A stretch of DNA of 5,557 bases from an uncultured Selenomonadales bacterium (GTDB lineage Bacteria; Bacillota; Negativicutes; Selenomonadales; Selenomonadaceae), in assembly GCA_937877565.1 (NCBI GenBank), contig CALFJB010000092.1:1-5557 (forward strand), read 5' to 3'. Shown one piece after another: positions 1 to 5,031 of this stretch. The notes below the pieces were generated by a model. The model was not told the DNA's origin and did not search any database. It saw nothing but the letters and a program-made list of their open reading frames with translations. Each line of letters starts with the position of its first letter. The first letter of the stretch is position 1. The position numbers were made by a program, and so were the translations under genes.

Positions 1-9
1 GCTAAAAAA

Positions 10-38
10 TTGATAATCGCCGTTGTTTCGTGTACAAT
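10..38 (+). promoter_or_regulatory. sigma-70-type promoter for the replication initiator gene
   Basis: TTGATA (10-15) and TACAAT (33-38) are separated by exactly 17 bp; each hexamer matches the housekeeping consensus at 5 of 6 positions. Transcription would start near position 45 and give a leader of about 110 nt before the initiator ATG at 156. The leader contains a short inverted repeat, CTATA/TATAG (82-97), that could be an operator. The promoter overlaps an in-frame GTG at 30, which argues against that codon being the gene start. Confidence 0.65.
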
Positions 39-155
39 ACATTAAAACAAATTAACATACACGTGGCGGCGGCGATTACGCCTATATTTTCATATAGACA
101 CATTTCTATTTTAGTCGACGACGTTCAATTTTGCAAGAGAGGACGGCATTTTTTT

Positions 156-1079
156 ATGACTGATGACAACAAATTTCAAATTTATCCTTCAAAGAAACTT
201 TTCATTGCTACCGACAAGTTGAAGAAAAATATTTTTACTCAGACAAAGCAAAGCACCAATCGTGCTGTCGTTGAAGATAAAAAATCAGAAATCAAAACTC
301 CTTTACTCATTAAATTCTCTGATGACATCAAGGAGCAGAAAAATATTTCGGCGTTTGATGAATTGGTTTTTGATATTTGCGTTTCGGAGCAACTCAAAGG
401 TAATGACTACACCACACCTGCCATTATTCACCGAGCTATTGGCGGCAGTAAAACTAACTTCACAGCGAAAGAAAAAGATAAAATCCTGCACAGTATCCAA
501 AAACTTTCTACCACTTGGATTAAATTCGATTGTTCCCAGTGCTTTGAAAAATTCGGCTACAATGACGGCAAGTCTTATCAGTATAACGGAAATTTATTAC
601 CGAGCGAATTTATCAAGGCAACAGTCAACGGACAAACTGATTCTGCCGTTATTCATTTTCCGCGAAAAACTCCGTTGCTTGATGTTGCAATGCTCAAAGG
701 ACAAATTATCACCTGCAACATTAAACTGCTTGATGTGCCACATATCCGAAATACCGATTTAATCCTCGGAATGAAAGGCTATTTATTGCGTCGTATTCTT
801 CAAGTCAAAGGCAGCTACAAACCACATAAGAAACATTTTTGTGGAAAGAAACAAGGCGGTGGCTTTGCTTTTCGGAAAGCTAAAGAACTTCAAAAGTCTA
901 TCCTGCTTGATACTCTCTTTGAGCAATGCGGCTTATCCGACGCTGATAAAGGAAAGAAACGCGACATACGAAACACCATTTCTAAAATTATGGACTATTT
1001 TCAAAATGAAGGCTTAATTTCAGAGTGGCACTTTGAGAAGGCTGAAGGTAAATTTCGCGCCATTTTATTTACATTATAA
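156..1079 (+). CDS. winged-helix replication initiator protein (RepA-like, iteron-binding)
   Basis: A 307-residue protein that probably binds the iterons just downstream of its gene and opens the origin. I recognise two blocks of an initiator family common in Firmicutes plasmids and prophages. The first winged helix is at about residues 64-125, with 'ISAFDELVFDICVSEQ' and then 'TTPAIIHRAIGG'. The second block, about 190-219, carries 'KLLDVPHIRNTDLI' followed by 'YLLRRILQVKG'. A second winged helix at about 249-307 ends with 'DIRNTISKIMDYFQNEG'. The reading frame stays open upstream to a GTG at 30, but that codon lies inside the promoter, and residues encoded before 156 look unrelated to the family. 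The ATG at 156 follows a purine-rich AGAGAGGA (136-143) at a rather long spacing of 12 nt. Its base composition (G about equal to or below C) differs from the G-rich helicase gene. The family call is from memory of motifs, not a search. Confidence 0.82.
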   Translation: MTDDNKFQIYPSKKLFIATDKLKKNIFTQTKQSTNRAVVEDKKSEIKTPLLIKFSDDIKEQKNISAFDELVFDICVSEQLKGNDYTTPAIIHRAIGGSKTNFTAKEKDKILHSIQKLSTTWIKFDCSQCFEKFGYNDGKSYQYNGNLLPSEFIKATVNGQTDSAVIHFPRKTPLLDVAMLKGQIITCNIKLLDVPHIRNTDLILGMKGYLLRRILQVKGSYKPHKKHFCGKKQGGGFAFRKAKELQKSILLDTLFEQCGLSDADKGKKRDIRNTISKIMDYFQNEGLISEWHFEKAEGKFRAILFTL

Positions 1080-1097
1080 CACAAGGATTAAAAAAAG

Positions 1098-1163
1098 TTG
1101 CTATATTACATTTCACACTTTGCTATATTACATTTCACACCTTGCTATATTACATTTCACACC
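1098..1163 (+). repeat. three tandem 22-bp iterons of the replication origin
   Basis: Three head-to-tail copies of a 22-bp unit lie at 1098-1119, 1120-1141 and 1142-1163. The unit starts TTGCTATATTAC and ends TTTCACAC plus C (T in the first copy). The copies are otherwise identical, and a trailing TTG begins a fourth unit that is not completed. A 22-bp period is two helical turns, so bound initiators would sit on one face. The array starts 18 bp after the initiator stop codon and is followed by A+T-rich DNA, the usual order in iteron plasmids. Each unit contains CATTTCACA, a 7-of-9 match to the DnaA-box consensus TTWTNCACA. Confidence 0.88.
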
Positions 1164-1181
1164 TTGAGGAGGTCAAAAAAG

Positions 1182-1274
1182 GTGCATAAAGCTAGGCGTG
1201 GTGCGGTCTCAGGCGACTATGGCAACACACTATATAATATTGTAAATATTATACTTAGCGAAAAATTTTTTTGA
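1182..1274 (+). CDS. possible 30-codon micro-ORF inside the origin region
   Basis: A GTG at 1182 lies 8 nt after a near-perfect Shine-Dalgarno sequence, GAGGAGGT (1166-1173), and opens a 30-codon frame ending at TGA 1272-1274. The peptide begins VHKARRGAVSGDYGN and ends in a hydrophobic stretch, NIVNIILSEKFF. I do not recognise it. The ribosome binding site is stronger than that of any other gene here and abuts the last iteron. The second half of the frame runs through the A+T-rich inverted repeat, so part of it may be constrained as DNA rather than protein. Alternatives are a leader peptide controlling the downstream primase-helicase, a remnant of a gene start, or chance. Confidence 0.3.
   Translation: MHKARRGAVSGDYGNTLYNIVNIILSEKFF
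1195..1209 (+). repeat. short three-unit GGYNN pentamer run
   Basis: The units GGCGT, GGTGC and GGTCT follow each other in exact 5-bp phase and are preceded by GCTA. The same GCTAGGC word begins part of the long pentamer array at 4953-5002. The run falls within the micro-ORF. It is short enough to be chance on its own; the resemblance to the longer array is why it is listed. Confidence 0.4.
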
Positions 1275-1300
1275 CGCTAAAGCTAAAAATTTTTGCTAAA
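1231..1300. other. A+T-rich probable DNA unwinding element of the origin
   Basis: This stretch is strongly A+T-rich and carries several symmetric elements. A perfect 21-bp inverted repeat lies at 1233-1253 (arms TATAATATT/AATATTATA around GTA), placing a TATAAT on both strands. TTAGCG/CGCTAA arms (1255-1280) flank an A-tract/T-tract block, and a second AAAAATTTTT block lies just downstream at about 1285-1294. Its position next to the iterons and the presence of A-tracts (likely bent DNA) fit the site where the initiator melts DNA. The 1233-1253 repeat might instead be an operator. That it is an unwinding element is inferred. Confidence 0.55.
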
Positions 1301-1309
1301 GAGAGAGAG

Positions 1310-1350
1310 CGTAGAAAGGAAAAAGTTGTAGGTTTTTTTCTCTTTCTACG
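1310..1350 (+). promoter_or_regulatory. hairpin in the leader of the primase-helicase gene
   Basis: CGTAGAAAG (1310-1318) is perfectly complementary to CTTTCTACG (1342-1350), and the stem continues inward as GAAAAA (1319-1324) against TTTTTC (1335-1340), with one bulged T at 1341. This gives about 15 bp around a 10-nt loop. It ends 20 nt before the Shine-Dalgarno sequence at 1370-1375. It is not followed immediately by a T run, so a simple terminator is unlikely on this strand. An attenuator, an mRNA-stabilising structure or an origin-related structure remain possible. Confidence 0.45.
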
Positions 1351-1384
1351 GTAATTTTCTAAATTTTTGAAGGAGTGCTAAAAA

Positions 1385-3415
1385 ATGGCTGTTGATATTT
1401 TTGAGGATATAAAAAAAATTTCACCAATGGAATTGGAACACGCCGGGATAATTCGCCGGGCGAAAAAAACGGTAGGAGGTTATGCGACATATATTTGCAA
1501 AGAGTGCGGAAATGGCGGCGGCTCGGACGGGGACGGACTGACGGTAACAAAATATGGCTGGGGCTACAATTACCGCTGTTTCAAGGAAGGAAAGAATTAT
1601 ACGGCGGTAGACTTGCTGACGGTGCATTGGGGGATAAAAGATAAGAAAAAATTGGCGGAAAGAGCGAGGGAAGAATTTGGATTGAGAGCAGATTCTTATT
1701 CTTTCACCGAGAATAAAAAAGTTGCCGCGCCGATGAGCGAGCAAGTAGCCGAGCCGCAAAGAGATTACGGCGAATTTTATCAGCATGTACAGAATCAGCT
1801 TGCGGAGTTCCTTAAATCGACGGGCGGCAAATTTCGCGGGTTGATGTATGAAGATTTACACGCAGTGGGAGCAGGAATAGCGACGACGGCAGATTTAAAG
1901 GCAGTCGGTGAAAATATTCCTGCGTGTTGCAGATGTTTAATATTGCCGCACAATTCGCACAGATTTTTAATGCGCAGTATCAGCGATAATCCGAAAATTA
2001 AACGTGGGAATACAGGCGGGAAGAAAAGAGAAATTTATAATCCGTACGGAGTAAATTTTGAATCAGCGTTTTTTGTAGTAGAAGGAGAAATAGACGCAAT
2101 ATCAATTCACAAGGCGGGTTATCCTGCAATAGCATTGAGCGGAGCGGGAGAATACAGACTGTTGATAAAGTCTCTTGAAGAAATGAGAAATAAGCCAGCT
2201 GTAAGGGCGATAGTGATGTTTGACAATAATGATGGTGGAGCAGGACAGAAAGACGCAACAGCGGCGATTACAGGGCTTTTAGGGGCAGGATATAAGGCAA
2301 TTAACTTTATCCTTTCACCGACAGAAAAATATGACGCGAATGAGTTTTTGCAAAAAGATTTTTTGGGATTTCAGGAGCGGTTGAAAGAAATTTACAGTCA
2401 AGCGAATGAAGAATTTGAGAAAATGACGGTTGAAAATGCTGGGAGTGAAACGCTGATGGAAGGTACAGGGATTGAGAAATTGGCAGATGTTTTTGATGAT
2501 TTGGACGAAATGGCGGAAAAACTCAAGGGCAAATTGTTGAAATGGGGATTTGCAAAACTTGATGAAAAGTTGCCGATGTTGCCTGGTTGTTATCTGTTGG
2601 GAGCATTGCCGAGTTTAGGAAAAACAACGTTTGCGCTGAATATCTGCGCGAATATATGCGAGCAAGGCGGAAAAATTTTGTATATCAGTTATGAGCCTAC
2701 AGCGAGACAAATTGCTGTGAAAGATTTGGCGGGCTATTGGTTTAGAAAGATTTGGAATAACCACAGAGACAACAGGTCGCCGGAGTTAGTTCCGACAGCA
2801 ACGCAGATGATGTTAGAAAAATATAATGCAGTGTATGGAATGGAAGAAATGAAAGCGGTACGTGAAGAGTTGAAGAGCAAACGCAATAATTTTTATTTTC
2901 TTCAGGGCAGAAAAGAGACGGCGCAGGATTTAATCAGCAAAGTAAAACCATATGTAGATAGCGGCGTAAAATTTATTGTGATTGATTATATCCAGCTGAT
3001 AAAAGGAGACGATTCAAAGACGATAAGAGAACAGATAGACGAAACAATTCACGAACTGCAAATATTTCAATCGGAAAATGATTTAGTGATTTTGTTTATA
3101 TCAGCGTTCAACCGAGAAAATTATAGAAACTATGCGTGTATCGAGAGTTTCAAAGAATCAGGCGGTTTAGAGTATACGGCGGACGCAATATTGGCACTGC
3201 AATTTGAATACTCAAGCGGAGAATCAAGAGGAAATATTGAAAAGTTTCAAGAGAAAAAACAATCGCGACCGAGAGATGTAGAACTGATATGTTTGAAAAA
3301 TAGATTTGGGATAGATTTCATAGACAGATTTTCTTATCACTCGGCACACGAAACATTTATTGAAAAAATAGACTGTAATGAAAAGATTGCAGATGACGAG
3401 GTTGATGAAGATTAA
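1385..3415 (+). CDS. phage-type primase-helicase (zinc finger, TOPRIM and DnaB-like helicase domains)
   Basis: A 676-residue cytoplasmic replication enzyme that should lay primers and unwind DNA as a ring helicase, similar in layout to T7 gp4. Residues 33-80 form a DnaG-like zinc domain with CKEC (38-41) and C65. Residues 125-225 resemble the N-terminal part of the primase core. The TOPRIM domain spans about 227-325, with E233 in VVEGEIDAIS, D280/D283 in MFDNNDGG and a DANE motif at 317-320. The helicase part (about 383-660) has Walker A GALPSLGKTT (406-415), a probable catalytic E437 in ISYEPTARQ, Walker B IVIDYIQL (531-538), then FISAFNRENY (571-580), SFKESGGLEYTAD (588-600) and a C-terminal LKNR (637-640). 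The ATG follows AAGGAG (1370-1375) at 9 nt. Oddities: the fourth zinc cysteine expected after C65 is missing, and the first TOPRIM aspartate motif has one extra residue. The gene is strongly G-rich over C on this strand. Confidence 0.92.
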   Translation: MAVDIFEDIKKISPMELEHAGIIRRAKKTVGGYATYICKECGNGGGSDGDGLTVTKYGWGYNYRCFKEGKNYTAVDLLTVHWGIKDKKKLAERAREEFGLRADSYSFTENKKVAAPMSEQVAEPQRDYGEFYQHVQNQLAEFLKSTGGKFRGLMYEDLHAVGAGIATTADLKAVGENIPACCRCLILPHNSHRFLMRSISDNPKIKRGNTGGKKREIYNPYGVNFESAFFVVEGEIDAISIHKAGYPAIALSGAGEYRLLIKSLEEMRNKPAVRAIVMFDNNDGGAGQKDATAAITGLLGAGYKAINFILSPTEKYDANEFLQKDFLGFQERLKEIYSQANEEFEKMTVENAGSETLMEGTGIEKLADVFDDLDEMAEKLKGKLLKWGFAKLDEKLPMLPGCYLLGALPSLGKTTFALNICANICEQGGKILYISYEPTARQIAVKDLAGYWFRKIWNNHRDNRSPELVPTATQMMLEKYNAVYGMEEMKAVREELKSKRNNFYFLQGRKETAQDLISKVKPYVDSGVKFIVIDYIQLIKGDDSKTIREQIDETIHELQIFQSENDLVILFISAFNRENYRNYACIESFKESGGLEYTADAILALQFEYSSGESRGNIEKFQEKKQSRPRDVELICLKNRFGIDFIDRFSYHSAHETFIEKIDCNEKIADDEVDED

Positions 3416-3460
3416 GCGATTCATTGTGTGAAATGCGGAAACGAACATTTTCGGCATAAA

Positions 3461-3485
3461 AGGTGTTTCGAGAACCGAAACACCT
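3461..3485. terminator. perfect 10-bp hairpin after the primase-helicase gene
   Basis: AGGTGTTTCG (3461-3470) and CGAAACACCT (3476-3485) are exact reverse complements around a 5-nt loop, AGAAC. It lies 45 nt after the helicase stop codon. On the + strand it is followed by AAGTGA, so it lacks the U tract of a classic intrinsic terminator. On the - strand it runs into TTTTATG. It may protect mRNA ends, pause polymerase or act as a weak terminator. Confidence 0.35.
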
Positions 3486-3500
3486 AAGTGAACTTGGCAA

Positions 3501-3626
3501 ATGAAAATTGAAAATCGACGAGCGTTTTGGAAATTCAAAATCAATTTTGAATTCAAATACGAAGATGTCGTCGCTTTTAAATACTTCGCAGATAGCCGAA
3601 TTTTCGGCTTAGTTAGGAGAGATTGA
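3501..3626 (+). CDS. possible 41-codon small protein before rusA
   Basis: An ATG-started frame of 41 codons ends at TGA 3624-3626, two bases before the rusA ATG, a spacing typical of packed phage genes. The peptide begins MKIENRRAFWKFKINFEFKY and is rich in aromatic and charged residues; I do not recognise it. Against it, no Shine-Dalgarno sequence precedes the ATG, and the frame contains a 22-bp inverted repeat. It would partly fill an otherwise gene-free stretch of 213 bp between the helicase and rusA. Confidence 0.3.
   Translation: MKIENRRAFWKFKINFEFKYEDVVAFKYFADSRIFGLVRRD
3532..3553. repeat. 22-bp inverted repeat upstream of rusA
   Basis: AATTCAAAAT (3532-3541) and ATTTTGAATT (3544-3553) are perfect reverse complements around CA. 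An overlapping 12-bp palindrome, TTTGAATTCAAA, occupies 3546-3557. A spacer this short makes a dimer-binding operator as likely as an RNA hairpin. A+T-rich symmetric sites also arise by chance, and this one lies inside the doubtful small ORF. Confidence 0.4.
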
Positions 3627-3628
3627 AG

Positions 3629-3994
3629 ATGTGGACGATAAAATTCACAGTAGCGACTGAACCGTTGCCGCAACCGAGACCGCGCTTTTCTCGTGGCAGA
3701 TGTTACCAGCCTGTGCGGATTGTCGAATATAAAAAGGCGATTTCACAGGCGGCGAAAATTGCGATGTGTGGACGCGAGCCGGTAACCTGCGCCGTCAAAA
3801 TGACAGTCAAGCTGTATCGAAAATACAAAATAATTTCGCGTAGATTCGGAGACTTTGACAATTTGGCAAAAGCAATAACCGACGCTTGCAATAAAATCGT
3901 TTACGCCGATGATTCGCAAATAGTTCGTTGCACAATAGAGAAACACACCGACAAATTAAATCCGCATATTGAAGTCGAATTGTCGGAGATGTAG
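3629..3994 (+). CDS. rusA: RusA-family Holliday junction resolvase
   Basis: A 121-residue endonuclease expected to cut four-way DNA junctions made during phage replication and recombination. It is close to the E. coli RusA length of about 120. The N-terminal beta strand ends in the family hallmark PLPQPRPRF (12-20). The catalytic region has GDFDNLAKAITDACN (74-88), with acidic D75 and D77 and the lysine K81 spaced as in RusA, followed by ADDSQIV (93-99) carrying D94/D95. I chose the ATG at 3629, since AGGAGA (3615-3620) lies 8 nt upstream; an in-frame TTG at 3623 is too close to that site. A small stem, AGCCGA/TCGGCT (3594-3609), precedes the ribosome binding site. RusA beside a phage replication module and before terminase is a familiar order in Firmicutes prophages. 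The protein looks intact. Confidence 0.9.
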   Translation: MWTIKFTVATEPLPQPRPRFSRGRCYQPVRIVEYKKAISQAAKIAMCGREPVTCAVKMTVKLYRKYKIISRRFGDFDNLAKAITDACNKIVYADDSQIVRCTIEKHTDKLNPHIEVELSEM

Positions 3995-4086
3995 GAAGGT
4001 AGACAATTTTGTCCTTGTTGCAGATAGAGTAGCGAAATGCGACGTTAAATTTTATCGTGTGTTCTCGTTGCCACAAATGGCAATAA
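3969..4086 (+). pseudogene. frameshifted small zinc-ribbon protein overlapping the rusA end
   Basis: From a TTG at 3969, in a frame different from rusA, the sequence reads LKSNCRRCRKVDNFVLVADR and continues to about 4058 with AKCDVKFYR. In the +1 frame from 4057 it continues VCSRCHKWQ and stops at TAA 4084-4086. Joined, this makes a C-x2-C ... C-x2-C zinc-ribbon pattern, while the unshifted frame runs on to 4094 without the second cysteine pair. Adding back one GT to the GTGTG run at 4057-4061 would restore a single frame reading FYRVCSRCHKWQ. No Shine-Dalgarno sequence precedes the TTG. The end overlaps a 6-bp hairpin, TTGCCA/TGGCAA (4068-4083). Alternatives are programmed frameshifting, a sequencing error, or chance cysteines. 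The family is unknown to me. Confidence 0.45.
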
Positions 4087-4168
4087 CGAAGTAACGAAAC
4101 TTGACTACCTACAATAAGCGGAGTTTAAAACTACCAAGTCGGCAGTTTAGCCGAAAAATGAGCTAAAG

Positions 4169-4192
4169 AATTTACTCAAATTTGAGTAAATT
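4169..4192. promoter_or_regulatory. perfect 24-bp palindrome upstream of terS
   Basis: The half-site AATTTACTCAAA (4169-4180) is followed immediately by its exact reverse complement (4181-4192), with no spacer. It ends 44 bp before the terS start. A spacerless symmetric site suggests a dimeric DNA-binding protein (operator) or a recombination/cruciform element more than an RNA hairpin. A smaller stem, TCGGC/GCCGA (4139-4154), lies just upstream. I see no convincing promoter hexamers around it. The rest of 4087-4236 holds no gene that I can support. Confidence 0.6.
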
Positions 4193-4236
4193 GAGGACTA
4201 AATTCAACTTAGTGCGTCAAAAGGAGTGAATGAAAG

Positions 4237-4674
4237 ATGACGAACAAGCAACGCCTTTTTGTATCGTCATACCTGTCTAATGGACTTTGTGCGGCACGAG
4301 CGGCGGTTGACGCGGGTTATTCCAAACATACGGCTTATAGTCAAGGCGAAAGGTTATTGAGAAATGTTGAGATTAGAGCCGCCATTGACGAACGATTGAA
4401 GGAAATTGAATCAGAAAAAATTGCTTCGGCGAAAGAGACTTTAGAATTTTTGACGGCAGTAATGCGTGGTGAAATTATAGAATCAATAGCGGCACAAGTA
4501 GGCACAGGCAAAGGATATTTTCACGCTGAATTATTGGAAAAGCCGCCGAGCATTAAAGACCGATTAACGGCGGCGGCAACTTTAGCTAAACTTTTGAAGG
4601 TAGGAGAAAATGAAGAATCAGCAACCGATGACCTTATCATTATTGAATTACCGCCTAAAAATCCGAAAATCTGA
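4237..4674 (+). CDS. terS: phage terminase small subunit (terminase_2 type)
   Basis: A 145-residue DNA-packaging protein that recognises the packaging site and guides the large subunit (TerL) to it. The N-terminal half matches the terminase_2 family: KQRLFVSSYLSNGL (4-17), AARAAVDAGYSKHTA (19-33) and QGERLLRNVEIRAAI (36-50), that is, a helix-turn-helix followed by a helical oligomerisation region. The middle (55-110) is helical and charged, and the C-terminus is acidic then ends PPKNPKI, where TerL contact is usual. The ATG at 4237 follows AAGGAG (4221-4226) at 10 nt; an ATG at 4230 in another frame gives only 16 codons. Length and motifs look intact. Unusually, no TerL follows within the remaining 880 bp, and the next gene is small and followed by a terminator. 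Confidence 0.9.
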   Translation: MTNKQRLFVSSYLSNGLCAARAAVDAGYSKHTAYSQGERLLRNVEIRAAIDERLKEIESEKIASAKETLEFLTAVMRGEIIESIAAQVGTGKGYFHAELLEKPPSIKDRLTAAATLAKLLKVGENEESATDDLIIIELPPKNPKI

Positions 4675-4952
4675 TTTGAAAATTTTCCTACAGACCACTG
4701 CACTATAAAGTGCCGTTTAATCGTATGAATAGGAGTTGAAATTTTTTCGACAGATGTGCCGTTTTTTTTGACTTCATAGCAAGCCGAAATTCTCGCTGAA
4801 AAATGCAGGTTAATAGTTTTATATATCAGCAGTGATTTAAAACGCTGTATGATATTTGCGGCTGTTCGTCAAACTGCCTTGAAAAAGAGTATTGCCAATC
4901 GAAGAAAAGATAATTGGTAAAAGGATTTTTCCTTTGTCGAAAGAATTATAAC
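4675..4952. other. 278-bp stretch without a convincing gene; small repeats and hairpins
   Basis: None of the three forward frames holds more than short fragments. The longest open stretch (4777-4920) has no start codon with a ribosome binding site. An imperfect direct repeat is present: TTGAAAATTTTCCTACAGA (4676-4694) against 4736-4754, 16 of 19 matching and offset by exactly 60 bp. GTGCCGTTT also occurs twice (4710-4718 and 4756-4764). Hairpins are GCACT/AGTGC (4700-4713), TTGCCAAT/ATTGGTAA (4892-4920, one wobble pair) and AAAGGA/TCCTTT (4920-4935); the last two overlap by a base. It may be the remains of deleted genes or an untranslated RNA leader. Confidence 0.5.
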
Positions 4953-5002
4953 GGCGTGGCGTGGTATGGCTAGGCAAGGTAAGGCGCGGTATGGTATGGC
5001 TA
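4953..5002 (+). repeat. array of ten phased GGYNN pentamers (possible G-quadruplex run)
   Basis: Fifty bases divide without remainder into ten 5-bp units, every one starting GG followed by C or T. Units include GGCGT (twice), GGTAT (three times), GGCTA (twice), GGCAA, GGTAA and GGCGC. The array begins just after an A+T-rich stretch and ends 14 nt before the Shine-Dalgarno sequence of the next gene. Ten GG pairs each separated by three bases fit a two-layer G-quadruplex motif, G2N3 repeated, on the + strand and in the mRNA. In one frame it encodes MARQGKARYGMAK, fused in frame to the downstream protein. The last two bases on each unit vary while the GGY is kept, which suggests selection on the spacing rather than simple tandem copying. 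Confidence 0.85.
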
Positions 5003-5031
5003 AAAATTACTTTTTGAAAGGAGCGATTTTT

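Noticed and set aside
30..155. N-terminal 42-codon extension of the initiator starting at GTG 30
   Set aside because: The GTG is inside the -35/-10 promoter at 10-38, has no ribosome binding site, and the extension has no family resemblance; the ATG at 156 is better supported.
262..762. 166-codon + strand frame inside the initiator gene
   Set aside because: It overlaps a recognised gene in another frame, and the peptide has no family features; a shadow frame.
1098..1163. CRISPR-like array
   Set aside because: The 22-bp units are directly adjacent with no spacers, which fits iterons and not CRISPR.
1271..1300. Possible promoter TTGACG with a downstream -10 before the helicase gene
   Set aside because: At 17-18 bp spacing the -10 candidates (TGCTAA, GCTAAA) match the consensus poorly.
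1998..2258. 86-codon - strand frame inside the primase-helicase gene
   Set aside because: Fully antisense to the TOPRIM-coding region, with no start signal; a shadow frame.
3224..3673. 149-codon - strand frame across the helicase end, spacer and rusA start
   Set aside because: Antisense to two recognised genes, no plausible start signal or motif; its openness follows from A+T-rich sequence.
3807..4076. 89-codon - strand frame antisense to rusA and the downstream gap
   Set aside because: Overlaps rusA antisense and has no ribosome binding site or recognisable motif.
4849..4920. 23-codon frame starting MIFAAVRQTALKK
   Set aside because: No Shine-Dalgarno sequence and no recognisable similarity; too short to support.
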